Positions 1 through 8,597 of a DNA stretch of 36,851 nt are shown here, piece by piece. Position 1 is the stretch's first letter, and each line of letters starts with the position of its first letter. Below the pieces are notes generated by a model. The model did not search any database, had not been told where the DNA came from, and was given only the letters and a program-made list of their open reading frames with translations. Source of the stretch: Acidimicrobiales bacterium (GTDB taxonomy: Bacteria; Actinomycetota; Acidimicrobiia; Acidimicrobiales; Aldehydirespiratoraceae); assembly GCA_029263195.1 (NCBI GenBank), contig JAJCXX010000094.1:1-36851 (forward strand), written 5' to 3'. A program made the translations under genes and the position numbers.

Positions 1-82
1 AGAGCCAGGCAGCATCGACTTCTTGCAGCACATAGTCGTCGCGAAACACCGGCATCGCCGGGTTGGCATCGGTCTTTGTCAC
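1..82 (-). CDS. Partial ORF, N-terminus only, unknown product
   Basis: An open frame starts at GTG 82-80 and runs off the left edge, giving about 27 residues (starts VTKTDANPAMPVFRDDYV). Its GTG overlaps the TGA of the upstream membrane-protein gene in a GTGA arrangement, the coupling used repeatedly elsewhere in this window, which is the main support for it being real. An internal ATG at 55-53 is an alternative start. Too little is visible to name a family. By position it should belong with the membrane protein and possibly the neighbouring c-type cytochrome in a respiratory-chain locus, but that is inference. Confidence 0.45.
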   Translation of the reverse strand, partial: MTKTDANPAMPVFRDDYVLQEVDAAWL

Positions 83-531
83 GCCTCGACGCCCTCCTTG
101 ACGAGGGGACGTCCGAAGTGTGAACGAGCAGGCGGCTTCTCCGAGACGGCCTTGCCGCGGCTCTGCCATACCGTCCACATCCACATGTTGATGCCGAGTC
201 CGACGACGTAGATCAGTACGGCCACCAGGTCGCGGATCGCCTCATAGGTGATCGTGAGCGGCAGCCAACCCCCATTGGCTTGCGGCTTGAGGATGTCGCC
301 CCACCCGAACATGATCTTGTCGGAGCGCCACTGGAGTTCGTTGTCGGCCCACTGCAGCCACTGGTGAGGAACCACTCCGTAGGACCAGAACATCAAGAAG
401 AACACGACGAAGGCACCGAGCATCGCCTCGCCCCACGTAAGTACGGCATCGGGGGCGCGTCTCTTCGAATACAAGACGATGCCTGCGCACACAGCGAGGG
501 CTATGAGTGTTGAGAGGACGAAGGCGACCAC
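79..531 (-). CDS. Small integral membrane protein, probably respiratory-chain associated
   Basis: 150 residues starting at GTG 531-529, with a good ribosome-binding site (AAGGAG, 8 bases upstream). Three hydrophobic segments are visible at about residues 2-20, 35-52 and 97-118, separated by a soluble Trp-rich stretch (HQWLQWADNELQW) at about 56-68. The tail is basic (RGKAVSEKPPARSHFGRP). I do not recognise a named family. It is divergent from a membrane-anchored cytochrome c gene across a 250-base spacer and coupled to a truncated downstream ORF, which suggests an accessory subunit of a membrane electron-transfer complex. That role is inferred from context only. Confidence 0.75.
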   Translation of the reverse strand: MVAFVLSTLIALAVCAGIVLYSKRRAPDAVLTWGEAMLGAFVVFFLMFWSYGVVPHQWLQWADNELQWRSDKIMFGWGDILKPQANGGWLPLTITYEAIRDLVAVLIYVVGLGINMWMWTVWQSRGKAVSEKPPARSHFGRPLVKEGVEA

Positions 532-782
532 GTGCGATGCTCCTTGTGGATCGCAATTAGTCCAACGGACTTAGTGAATCCACGCACAAGTGTAGACCCG
601 GGGGCGGTGTGCCCTCGGATTGAGTTGAGGGTCTACCACGATGCAGCGCTTTCGGCACACTCTGAGTGGACAGTTTTGATCGATTCACTCTGAGATTGCG
701 CCGACGTGCAACACTCCCTCTATCCTGCCGAAGTCAGATACGTCTGTATCGCCCCGACCCCGACGTTCCACCGGAGACAGCG

Positions 783-1616
783 GTGACTGAAATCCCAGCA
801 CACCTCCTCGCACGCGCCAAGAAGGCTCGAGCCGATCGCGATGGCGGCGGCTCGTCCGACGACGCGTCAGGCGGCGATCCACCGAAATCGCCAGCGGCGG
901 CATCTGCCGCTCCGGCAACGACTCCCGCGGCTGCTGTTCCAGCTGAGCCCGAGAAGCCCGAACCGATTGCCCCCTATGTCGAGGCGGCCCACAAACGCAA
1001 GGTTCTCCCGGTTTGGATCATGCCGGTCTTGTTGTTCCTGCCGATCTGGGCGATCTACTACGTCGGCTATCTCGAACGCCCGCCCGCCGAGGCCGTGGGC
1101 CTCGAGTTCGTTGGCGATGGCGTCTACAACACCCAAGGATGTGCAGGTTGCCACGGAGCCAACGGCCAGGGCGGAAGCGGTCGAGCGCTTCAAGGAGGCG
1201 AAGTACTCCTCACGTTCCCGGATCTGCAGACCCAGATCGACGACGGGATATCGGATCCCTTCGACGGGCTGGCCAGCCAGATCTCCTGGGTCGTGAGTGG
1301 CACCGCCGGCACCCGCCAGACAGTCGGCACCGCATACGGCGACCCGTCTCGTCCCGGCGGACAGCGCGGCACCGGTTCCTTCGGCAACATGGGTGGCTTC
1401 GGAGCCAGCCTGTCGGTCGAGCAGCTCGTAGCCGTCGTTCACTACGAACGAGTGGCTCATGGCCTGCTCGATGAATCCGCTGCCGAGTCCGAGGAGCTCG
1501 TGCTCGAGGAGTTCGTTCGCGCCGCCGATGAGAGCGGCTTCGTCTGGGCCAACCAATCCCCAGAGCAGATCCACGAACTACTAGAAGACGCTCGCTCCGC
1601 CGCTGGCGGCGCCTGA
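783..1616 (+). CDS. Membrane-anchored c-type cytochrome
   Basis: 277 residues. I place the start at GTG 783 because GGAG lies 6 bases upstream and the protein then begins VTEIPAHLLARAKKAR; the frame stays open further upstream to 666, but that part is Arg-rich and looks non-coding. Order: basic N-terminus, a low-complexity Ala/Pro/Glu linker (about 20-60), one transmembrane helix (about 74-97, VLPVWIMPVLLFLPIWAIYY), then a cytochrome c domain with one CxxCH heme site (Cys120, Cys123, His124). A candidate sixth-ligand Met is near residue 203 in NMGGFGASLS. One heme means a mono-heme domain facing outside. Likely role: electron carrier between a quinol-oxidising complex and a terminal oxidase; the exact complex is not visible here. 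Confidence 0.85.
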   Translation: MTEIPAHLLARAKKARADRDGGGSSDDASGGDPPKSPAAASAAPATTPAAAVPAEPEKPEPIAPYVEAAHKRKVLPVWIMPVLLFLPIWAIYYVGYLERPPAEAVGLEFVGDGVYNTQGCAGCHGANGQGGSGRALQGGEVLLTFPDLQTQIDDGISDPFDGLASQISWVVSGTAGTRQTVGTAYGDPSRPGGQRGTGSFGNMGGFGASLSVEQLVAVVHYERVAHGLLDESAAESEELVLEEFVRAADESGFVWANQSPEQIHELLEDARSAAGGA

Positions 1617-1623
1617 CCGCTGC

Positions 1624-2424
1624 TCAGCCGAGTTGCAACTCCAGCGTCGCGGCCAGCGATGCCAGAAGCGGGTCGGTCGACAACAATTCGAACTTCGCCT
1701 CGACTTCAGACGACCCGATGGGCCATCCCGACACCCACGCCACAAAGGTCTCCGCCAGATCTTCGTGAGGGCCACTCGCCGCGTATTCGTCGACGTAGTC
1801 CGACGACAGGCCTGTCGCAACGGCGTCGGGCCAGAATCTCTCGGCGAATCGAGCCATCACCGAATCGGCGGCGGCACAGCCAATCTCAATCGACACACCA
1901 CCGCACGGCACGTCGTTGCCGAACGCGAACGAGTCGGGACCCAACGTCGCGACATGGGCGATCTCATGAACGATCGTTTCCTTCACGAGAACCTCATCGC
2001 CCAGATCGGCTCGGTCAAGACTCAGGATCCAACCTCCGTTGACGCCGAGGTGAACCACACCGACCAGCCCGCGTGGTCGTTCCGACACGATCGAGAGCTG
2101 TACCAGGTTCGGTCGGATCGAGTTCGGCCACACCGAATCGACGATGGCCCACGCTGCTTCGACATCGGGATTGTCGATTGCTCCGATGGGATGACCGTCG
2201 ACCAGTGCAAGATCGGCTATTCGCTCGATGCCATCGCGGTAGGAAACCTGTTCAACGATCCGCGCTGAGTGCCCTCCGAACGACACCCTGGCTTCGCCGA
2301 TGTCGGGACTGTTCACCGACGATGCGGCCGGCACGGCAATCAGGACCGCGACAGATCCCAATATTGCACACGCAGCAACAAACGCCGCCTGAAGAGGTCT
2401 GCTTTGGGGTCCGAAGTTTCGCAT
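1624..2424 (-). CDS. Secreted or membrane-anchored putative zinc metallopeptidase
   Basis: 266 residues. The N-terminus carries a hydrophobic segment (about 12-35) fitting a signal peptide or anchor. The zinc signature HEIAH is at 153-157, and a downstream EDLAE (Glu225 within about 221-225) fits the third zinc ligand seen in gluzincin-like putative metallopeptidases with an ED-x-AE element. The region between contains two Cys ([11 protein letters not shown]) that could form a disulfide outside the cell. Substrate unknown. It is convergent with the cytochrome c gene (7-base gap) and divergent from pgi, so it probably forms its own transcription unit. Catalytic activity is inferred from the motif only. 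Confidence 0.75.
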   Translation of the reverse strand: MRNFGPQSRPLQAAFVAACAILGSVAVLIAVPAASSVNSPDIGEARVSFGGHSARIVEQVSYRDGIERIADLALVDGHPIGAIDNPDVEAAWAIVDSVWPNSIRPNLVQLSIVSERPRGLVGVVHLGVNGGWILSLDRADLGDEVLVKETIVHEIAHVATLGPDSFAFGNDVPCGGVSIEIGCAAADSVMARFAERFWPDAVATGLSSDYVDEYAASGPHEDLAETFVAWVSGWPIGSSEVEAKFELLSTDPLLASLAATLELQLG

Positions 2425-2529
2425 ATCGTCTCGAACCCCAGATTAGAAGGGTCGGTCGAGTCGATCATGGGTCGTCGGGCTCATTGGCCCCCGCACCAAG
2501 TAGCGGTCCGACGGCGCGAGAATGTGCCC

Positions 2530-4185
2530 ATGAGCGACGAATCAGCAGAGATCTCTGGCAGCCCGGAGTGGCTGGCCCTCAATGAGAGCAGCGGGCGGTT
2601 CGACGACCTCGCCCTGCGACGGCTGTTCACCGACAACCCCGGTCGGGCCACCGCGATGACCACCACAGTCGGCGATCTCGTCATCGACTGGTCGAAGCAC
2701 CGCGTCGATCCCGACACGATGTCTCAGTTGTTTGCTCTCGGTCATCGGGCGGGGCTCCGCGAACGCACCACCCAAATGGTCACGGGCCAGCGAATCAACA
2801 CGACCGAGTCGCGGCCAGTGCTCCATACGGCGCTCCGTGCGCCAGCTGGAACGGTGATCGAGGTCGACGGCCACGACGTGGTCCCCGACGTGCATGCCGA
2901 ACTCAGACGCATGGAGGCGTTCGCCGACCGCGTACGCGACGGCGACTGGACCGGACAGACCGGTCGGCCGATCCACACCGTGGTCAACATTGGCATCGGC
3001 GGTTCCGACCTCGGACCGGTGATGGCCTACGAGGCCCTCGCCGGATTCCGGCACGACCGGGTCAGATGCCGATTCGTATCCAACGTCGACGGCAGCGATC
3101 TCGCGGCCGCGGTCGGCGATCTCGAACCGGCCACCACGCTGTTCGTGATCTCGTCCAAGACATTCACGACCCTGGAGACCCTCACCAACGCCCGATCGGC
3201 CCGGGCATGGATCGTCGGTCAACTCGGAGAGGATGCCGTAGCGAAGCACTTCGTGGCCGTGTCCACCAATGCCGAGCAAGTCGCGGCATTCGGGATCGAC
3301 ACCACCAACATGTTCGGATTCTGGGACTGGGTCGGCGGCCGCTACTCCGTCGACTCGGCGATCGGACTGACGCTCATGTTGGCCATCGGGCCCGATGCCT
3401 TCAGCGAATTCCTCGGAGGTTTCAGGATTGTCGACGAACACCTCGTGTCGCAGCCTCTGGAGACCAACGCTCCGGTGATCCTCGGTTTGATCGAGGTCTG
3501 GTACCGCACGTTTTGCGACCTTCCGACCCGTGCCGTGCTCCCCTACAACCGTCACCTGCACCGCTTCCCCGCCTATCTCCAGCAACTCGACATGGAGTCC
3601 AACGGAAAGCAGGTTCGCCTCGACGGCACGCCTGTCGACTACGAGACCGGGCCCATCATTTGGGGAGAACCCGGCACCAACGGCCAGCACTCGTTCCATC
3701 AACTCCTTCATCAGGGAACCACGGTCGTACCCACCGACTTCATCGTCTTCGGCTGGCCCGACACAACCGACTCTGAGTTCCCCGGCATTTCGGCTCACCA
3801 CGATCTGCTGGTGGCGAATTGTTTCGCCCAATCCGAGGCACTGGCGTTCGGACGAACAGCCGAGGAGGTGGCTGTCGACGAATCCGACCCCCAGCTCGTG
3901 GCCCACCGCACCTTCCCCGGAAACCGGCCGTCCACGACGATCATGGCGCCACGGCTCACTCCATCGGTGCTCGGCCAGCTGATAGCGCTCTACGAACATC
4001 AGGTGCTGACCCAAGGTGTCGTTTGGGGAGTCAACTCCTTCGACCAATGGGGCGTGGAACTCGGCAAGGTCCTGGCGACTGCGATCATTCCGGAGCTTGC
4101 TCCCGAAGCCGCCCCGTTGGGCAACCACGATGAGTCGACCAACGCGCTGATATCGCGCTACCGCGCCATGCGCGGCCGTTCCTGA
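2530..4185 (+). CDS. pgi: Glucose-6-phosphate isomerase
   Basis: 551 residues from ATG 2530, the usual bacterial Pgi length. The open frame continues upstream to 2269 but that part overlaps the divergent metallopeptidase and is rejected; GTG 2524 is a close alternative. Interconverts glucose 6-phosphate and fructose 6-phosphate in the cytoplasm. Seen motifs: the sugar-phosphate loop [43 protein letters not shown], the catalytic Glu380 in [11 protein letters not shown], and Lys513 in the C-terminal signature WGVELGK. All expected landmarks are present and nothing looks broken. It sits alone between a divergent peptidase and the convergent heme cluster. Confidence 0.97.
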   Translation: MSDESAEISGSPEWLALNESSGRFDDLALRRLFTDNPGRATAMTTTVGDLVIDWSKHRVDPDTMSQLFALGHRAGLRERTTQMVTGQRINTTESRPVLHTALRAPAGTVIEVDGHDVVPDVHAELRRMEAFADRVRDGDWTGQTGRPIHTVVNIGIGGSDLGPVMAYEALAGFRHDRVRCRFVSNVDGSDLAAAVGDLEPATTLFVISSKTFTTLETLTNARSARAWIVGQLGEDAVAKHFVAVSTNAEQVAAFGIDTTNMFGFWDWVGGRYSVDSAIGLTLMLAIGPDAFSEFLGGFRIVDEHLVSQPLETNAPVILGLIEVWYRTFCDLPTRAVLPYNRHLHRFPAYLQQLDMESNGKQVRLDGTPVDYETGPIIWGEPGTNGQHSFHQLLHQGTTVVPTDFIVFGWPDTTDSEFPGISAHHDLLVANCFAQSEALAFGRTAEEVAVDESDPQLVAHRTFPGNRPSTTIMAPRLTPSVLGQLIALYEHQVLTQGVVWGVNSFDQWGVELGKVLATAIIPELAPEAAPLGNHDESTNALISRYRAMRGRS

Positions 4186-4212
4186 ATCAATCTCGGGCCG
4201 ACTGGGGTCCGC

Positions 4213-5514
4213 CTAGCCGACGGTCAGCTCAGCCGCGACTTCGCGACACGCCGACACTGTTTCCTCGATCTGGGTCGGGCCGTGGGCCAGCGACACGAAG
4301 ATCGCCTCGTAGGCCCCCGGGGCAAAGGCCACACCTCGGTCGAGCATCCCGTGGAAGAACCTTCGGTAGACGCCGTTGTCGGCCGCAGCCTTGGCGCCAT
4401 CGAACTCGGTCGGTGCGGTGTCGGTGAAGAACAATCCGACCAGCGGACCGACTCTGGGCATCACCGCGGCGACCCCGGCGTCGGCGAATGCTCCCGACAT
4501 GCCCTCCTGCAACGACGTGGCGATAGCGGTGAGTTGTTGGTATGCGGCGGTGTCGAGACGCGACATCGCAGCAAGACCGGCCGCGGTGGCCAGAGGGTTT
4601 CCCGACAGGGTGCCAGCCTGATAGACGCCACCGAGCGGGGCCAAGTTGGACATGATCTCCACCGAGGCGCCGAAAGCCCCCATTGGTAGCCCGCCTCCGA
4701 TCACCTTGCCGAAGCACCAGATATCGGGGGCGACTCCGTACCACTCGGCTGCTCCACCTCGACAGAGACGAAACCCGGTGATGACCTCATCGAAGATCAA
4801 CAGGGCGCCAACCCGGTCGCATTCGGTACGTAGCCCCTCCAGGAATCCGGCTACCGGGGCGACGAGCCCCATGTTGGCCGCAATCGGTTCGACGACCACA
4901 ACCGCGATGGACTCATCGAGCTCCGGGACCTCGTTGTAGGGGGCGACGATCGTGTCGGCCACCGCTCCCGGGGTGACACCCTCCGAGCCAATCAGGCCCT
5001 GCTGGGCAATTCCCGAACCGCCGGCCACGAGCAACGAATCGCTGTGGCCGTGATAGTTGCCGGCGAACTTCACGATCTTGTCGCGGCCTGTGGTTCCGCG
5101 AGCAAGACGGATGGCCGACATGACGGCTTCGGTGCCGCTCGAAACCAAACGGACCATTTCGAGCCCCGGTACCCGCCCGACCATCTCGGCCGCGATGAGG
5201 ACCTCGTTCTCGGTGGGCGCGCCGTAGCTGGTGCCGCGCGCCGCCGCCGCCACGACCGCATCGACGATCGCCGGATGGGCATGGCCGAGAATCGACGGGC
5301 CGTAACTCTGCACATAGTCGATGTAGCGCCTGCCCTCGACATCGTGGACATGGGGGCCCTCGGCCCGCTCCACGAAGTAGGGCGTCCCGCCGACCGAACC
5401 AAACGCCCTCACCGGCGAGTTGACCCCACCTGGAATGAGCTTTCTGGCCTGCTCGAAGAGGGCCCGGTTGGTTCTGGGGTCGTCGGTCCTGGGGTTGTCG
5501 GTCGTGTCGTTCAC
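4213..5514 (-). CDS. hemL: Glutamate-1-semialdehyde 2,1-aminomutase
   Basis: 433 residues, normal for HemL. The start is GTG 5514-5512, overlapping the hemB stop as GTGA; the longer open frame upstream lies inside hemB and is rejected. PLP enzyme of the C5 pathway converting glutamate-1-semialdehyde to 5-aminolevulinate. Seen: LIPGGVNSPVRAFG near the N-terminus, SSGTEAVMSAIRLAR, the Asp of FDEVITGFR, and the PLP-binding Lys at about 270 in CFGKVIGGGLP. Last gene of the minus-strand heme cluster, 27 bases from the convergent pgi. Together with hemA and hemB it shows that heme is made from glutamyl-tRNA, not by ALA synthase. Confidence 0.97.
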   Translation of the reverse strand: MNDTTDNPRTDDPRTNRALFEQARKLIPGGVNSPVRAFGSVGGTPYFVERAEGPHVHDVEGRRYIDYVQSYGPSILGHAHPAIVDAVVAAAARGTSYGAPTENEVLIAAEMVGRVPGLEMVRLVSSGTEAVMSAIRLARGTTGRDKIVKFAGNYHGHSDSLLVAGGSGIAQQGLIGSEGVTPGAVADTIVAPYNEVPELDESIAVVVVEPIAANMGLVAPVAGFLEGLRTECDRVGALLIFDEVITGFRLCRGGAAEWYGVAPDIWCFGKVIGGGLPMGAFGASVEIMSNLAPLGGVYQAGTLSGNPLATAAGLAAMSRLDTAAYQQLTAIATSLQEGMSGAFADAGVAAVMPRVGPLVGLFFTDTAPTEFDGAKAAADNGVYRRFFHGMLDRGVAFAPGAYEAIFVSLAHGPTQIEETVSACREVAAELTVG

Positions 5515-6491
5515 TGCAGACCCTCGGCGAGCATCCGCGCGAAGTAGGTGAGGATCACGTCGGCGCCGGCTCGCTTCACCGCGAGGATGTGTTCGTTGGC
5601 GACGGCCTCGAGGTCGAGCCATCCCCGTTCGGCGGCAGCATGGACCATCGCGTACTCACCGCTCACGTGGTAGGCGGCGAGTGGAATATCGATCTCGGCC
5701 CGGGCTCGGGCGATGACATCGAGGTAGGGCATGGCCGGCTTGACCATCACCATGTCGGCCCCCTCGGAGATGTCTTCGCGGATCTCTTCCATGGCCTCGC
5801 GGGCGTTGGCCACATCCTGCTGATAGCCCCTCCGGTTACCGCCACCGGCGATCGTGACATCGACTGCTTCGCGGAACGGACCGTAGAGAGCGGTCGCGTA
5901 CTTGGCGGCGTAAGCAAGGATGGCGGTCTGGTCGAACCCCTGATCGTCGAGGGCCTCCCGTATCGCGAACACCTGGCCGTCCATCATCCCCGAAGGGGCC
6001 ACTATGTCGGCGCCGGCCTCGGCCTGGGCCACCGCTATCTGCTCGTAGATCTCGAGGGTGGCGTCGTTGTCGGGCTCGCCTCTCGCATTGAGCACACCAC
6101 AGTGACCGTGGCTGGTGTACTCATCGACACAAAGGTCAGCGATCAGTGCCAGATCGTCTCCGTGATCGTCGCGGAGATCCTTCAGAGCCACCTGAACGAT
6201 GCCGTCGGGGTTCCAGGCCTCCGAGCCCTCATCATCCTTGTGCTCGGGAATTCCGAACAGGATCACGGCCGGAATGCCGAGGGCCTTCAGTTCGGCCACC
6301 TCGGTTCGCAGCGACTCGCGAGAATGCTGAAACTGGCCCGGCAACGACAGGATCGGCCGCGGTTCGGTTATGCCCTCACGTACGAACAGCGGGGCGATCA
6401 GGTCATCGGGGTGGAGTCGATTCTCCGCGACCATTCGCCTGACGGCAGAGGTACGGCGGAGACGACGCAGACGTCGTTGGGGGAAAGTCAC
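5511..6491 (-). CDS. hemB: Porphobilinogen synthase (5-aminolevulinate dehydratase)
   Basis: 326 residues, GTG start at 6491. Condenses two 5-aminolevulinate molecules to porphobilinogen. Both active-site lysines are visible: Lys197 (AYAAKYAT) and Schiff-base Lys251 (MVMVKPAMPYLD). The metal site is a hybrid: the three-Cys zinc triad of the E. coli type is Cys121, Asp123, Cys131 here (DLCVDEYTSHGHCG), so the middle Cys is Asp. This suggests a different metal requirement from the classic zinc enzyme. The stop overlaps hemL. The upstream neighbour is a membrane protein ending only 9 bases away, so hemB is very likely cotranscribed with it. Confidence 0.97.
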   Translation of the reverse strand: MTFPQRRLRRLRRTSAVRRMVAENRLHPDDLIAPLFVREGITEPRPILSLPGQFQHSRESLRTEVAELKALGIPAVILFGIPEHKDDEGSEAWNPDGIVQVALKDLRDDHGDDLALIADLCVDEYTSHGHCGVLNARGEPDNDATLEIYEQIAVAQAEAGADIVAPSGMMDGQVFAIREALDDQGFDQTAILAYAAKYATALYGPFREAVDVTIAGGGNRRGYQQDVANAREAMEEIREDISEGADMVMVKPAMPYLDVIARARAEIDIPLAAYHVSGEYAMVHAAAERGWLDLEAVANEHILAVKRAGADVILTYFARMLAEGLQ

Positions 6492-6500
6492 ATCGCGAGA

Positions 6501-7166
6501 CTAGCGATCACCGTCGACAGATTCCGTCCCGAGGCGCCGCTCCGCCTGCCGGGCAGCCGCGGCGACGAAGTTGGGATGAACATGCTTGAGTTCCACCCAT
6601 TCACCGGACTCGTCGAGCCTCAGTTCGATCCCACGAATGTGAACGACCCACTCGGAGGCTCCAGCCACAACGAACCCGCCAACCAGGGCCACCCCGATTG
6701 CTCCGACCGCAACCACGTCGAGCCAATTGGCTCCGATCGGCTGACTCAGGAGCAGGAGGATCACCGCGGAAGCAAATCCGGCCACCGGCACGATCCAGGC
6801 CCGCTTCGCCACCGAGACCGCCCGGGCTCTGGCGTGAACCATGGCATGTGTGAGGGGCAGCAACCCGCTGATTCGTATCGACCTACGGCTCATCAACGCC
6901 AGGATGACGATCGAGATGACACCCACCGGACCCAACAAGAACATGAGAAACCACCATCGATGGAACCAGCTGTCGTCGTTCTCGATGTGGACCATCACAT
7001 CGGCTGGTTCGCCCGATACAGCGCAGACCATCGGAAGATCCCCCGCCCTGAAATCCTTGAGAGGCAGGCGCGCTGCCGATCGACCCATTCGGCGGGTCTC
7101 CAGCAGTCCGGCCACAAGGACGCCCACCAGAACCAGAGTCGGCAGAATCAGGAGTACTCCCACCAT
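6501..7166 (-). CDS. Membrane protein, downstream member of a tandem paralogous pair
   Basis: 221 residues, family not recognised. Hydrophobic segments at about 3-22, 72-92, 121-140 and 148-168 predict four membrane helices. A soluble N-terminal piece holds GDLPMVCAVSGEPAD, followed by WFHRWWFLMFLLGPVG, and the C-terminus is a short soluble tail (GEWVELKHVHPNFVAAAARQAE). All three blocks recur in the gene immediately upstream (7228-7884), so the two are tandem duplicates. The Cys-x-x-(Ser/Thr)-Gly-x-Pro-Ala core resembles a degenerate one-Cys version of a CxxCG zinc-ribbon start; this is a guess. It ends 9 bases before hemB and sits between hemD/HAD and hemB/hemL, so it is probably in the heme operon. 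Confidence 0.8.
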   Translation of the reverse strand: MVGVLLILPTLVLVGVLVAGLLETRRMGRSAARLPLKDFRAGDLPMVCAVSGEPADVMVHIENDDSWFHRWWFLMFLLGPVGVISIVILALMSRRSIRISGLLPLTHAMVHARARAVSVAKRAWIVPVAGFASAVILLLLSQPIGANWLDVVAVGAIGVALVGGFVVAGASEWVVHIRGIELRLDESGEWVELKHVHPNFVAAAARQAERRLGTESVDGDR

Positions 7167-7227
7167 GAGCCGAAGCTACATGTCGAACAGCGGCACAGCC
7201 GATTCGCGGGCCGGGGTCGTGCGACAA

Positions 7228-7884
7228 TCAGAGACTGTGTTGGCGTGACCGGCGGCGATGGTCGTCTCTTGCTTGGCGGCCGGCCGCTGCCGCGAAGTCG
7301 GGATGGACATTTCGTAGTTCGACCCAACGACCGGTTCCGTCGAGCGCCACACCCACATCGTTGCGACCGCGTGACCAACCAGCGGCGGCGACCATGACGA
7401 ATCCACCGATCAAGCCCGCGGCCATGATCCCCATGGCCGTGGTATCGATCCAGGTCCTCTGTGAGACCGGCAGCAGCAAGGCACCGATCACCAGCCCCAT
7501 GAATGGAACCAACCACGATCTCGCCAAGATCCTGGAGCGCCGGTTGTAAGCACTGAGCGCCGACTCGGTAATCGGTAAGGACCCGCCGACCCGGCGAGGA
7601 GTGTCGCTCATCACATAGATGATCGCGATCGCGATCGGGCCCAGCGGTCCGAGCAGGAGCAGGAAAACCCACCACCCCTGAAACTTGCTCTCCGTGCTCT
7701 CGAAGTCGACCAGGCCGTCGGCGGGCAGACCGGTTCTCACACACACCATGGGCAAGTCACCCACGACGAAGTCGTCCGCCGGAACTCTCACCACCTGCAA
7801 GCCGCTCTGCGAGGTGCCTCCGCCGCGAACCAGCATGAGCACCACCATCACCAGCACCAAGAACACCGCCACCGCCATGAGCAT
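7228..7884 (-). CDS. Membrane protein, upstream member of a tandem paralogous pair
   Basis: 218 residues from ATG 7884; a TTG at 7890 and an ATG at 7878 are alternatives and no strong ribosome-binding site decides between them. Same architecture as its downstream paralogue: N-terminal helix, then GDLPMVCVRTGLPAD, then a WWVFLLLLGPLGPIAI helix, two further helices, and a soluble tail with GRWVELRNVHPDFAAAAGRQA. The C-terminus ends in a very basic run (RDDHRRRSRQHSL). No enzyme motifs are seen. Position inside a heme-biosynthesis gene run suggests, without proof, a role in tetrapyrrole handling or membrane tethering of the pathway. Confidence 0.78.
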   Translation of the reverse strand: MLMAVAVFLVLVMVVLMLVRGGGTSQSGLQVVRVPADDFVVGDLPMVCVRTGLPADGLVDFESTESKFQGWWVFLLLLGPLGPIAIAIIYVMSDTPRRVGGSLPITESALSAYNRRSRILARSWLVPFMGLVIGALLLPVSQRTWIDTTAMGIMAAGLIGGFVMVAAAGWSRGRNDVGVALDGTGRWVELRNVHPDFAAAAGRQARDDHRRRSRQHSL

Positions 7885-7937
7885 GGCCAAATTGTGTCAC
7901 AGCACGAATCCTCCGACCAGCCGACTCGGCGGGGAGA

Positions 7938-8597
7938 TCAGCCGGTCTCGGCGCCCAATCCGAATCGGGCATAGGGAAAGTCGGCCAGAGAGTCGATGAT
8001 GAGGTCGGCATCGGCGGGCAGGTCGGTGCGAGTGATCCGGTTGGGAACGACAACGCATGTCATGCCCGCCAGTTTGGCGGCACGACAGCCATGGCGAGAG
8101 TCCTCCACCACCAGCGACCGGACGGGGTCGACATCGAGCGCCGCGGCGGCGGCCAGGAACAGGTCGGGGTCGGGCTTGGTCCGATCAACATGGTCGCGTG
8201 TGCGCACTGCAACGAACCGGTGTGCCAGCACGAGACGGTCGAGATGGGAGTCAACCCAGCTCGATGACGAACTGCTGGCCACCGCCATCGGCACCTCGGA
8301 TTGCTCTGCCGCGTCCATCAACTCGACCACACCGGTCATCAACGGCATCTCCAGCCGACGCGACCGGCTCTCGTCTTCGAACCGCTCGATCACCGCCGGG
8401 TCAGGTACTCGACCCAGCAGATCGGTGAGTTCGTCGATCCATGGTCGGTGGTCGGACCGGCCGAGCTTGTCGACCCAGTCGGCCATGTCGAGCACAACAT
8501 CGTGGGCCCGATACACCTTGCTCACCATCTCGAAGATCGGCCATTCGCTGTCGACCATGGTGCCGTCGAAGTCGAAGATCAGAGCGGCGGGAGTCAT
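7938..8597 (-). CDS. HAD-superfamily phosphatase / beta-phosphoglucomutase-like
   Basis: 219 residues. Haloacid-dehalogenase fold hydrolase: motif I FDFDGTMVDSE with nucleophile Asp9 and acid/base Asp11, a helical cap of subclass I type, motif II in VASSSSSSW, motif III Lys in RTKPDPDLF, and motif IV VVEDSRHG. These fit phosphatases or phosphoglucomutases acting on small phosphorylated metabolites; the substrate cannot be read from sequence. Its ATG overlaps the hemD stop as ATGA, so it is translationally coupled to hemD. HAD phosphatases are not required for heme synthesis, so its job in the operon is open. Confidence 0.88.
   Translation of the reverse strand: MTPAALIFDFDGTMVDSEWPIFEMVSKVYRAHDVVLDMADWVDKLGRSDHRPWIDELTDLLGRVPDPAVIERFEDESRSRRLEMPLMTGVVELMDAAEQSEVPMAVASSSSSSWVDSHLDRLVLAHRFVAVRTRDHVDRTKPDPDLFLAAAAALDVDPVRSLVVEDSRHGCRAAKLAGMTCVVVPNRITRTDLPADADLIIDSLADFPYARFGLGAETG

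Noticed and set aside
666..782. Upstream extension of the cytochrome c frame from ATG 666
   Set aside because: The added 39 residues are Arg-rich with no signal features, while GTG 783 has a well-spaced GGAG.
2542..4128. A 528-residue minus-strand open frame within pgi
   Set aside because: Antisense shadow of a complete Pgi; no recognisable motifs.
5589..7397. A 602-residue open frame on the plus strand across hemB and the membrane-protein genes
   Set aside because: It is antisense to hemB, which has every active-site motif; the frame is His/Gly/Arg-rich without domain features. Long antisense frames are expected in DNA with G/C-rich third positions.
7621..7636. A 16-base palindrome GATCGCGATCGCGATC, containing a HIP1-like GCGATCGC
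   Set aside because: It lies inside the membrane-protein gene and is explained by the codons for a repeated Ile-Ala helix stretch; no second copy was noticed nearby.
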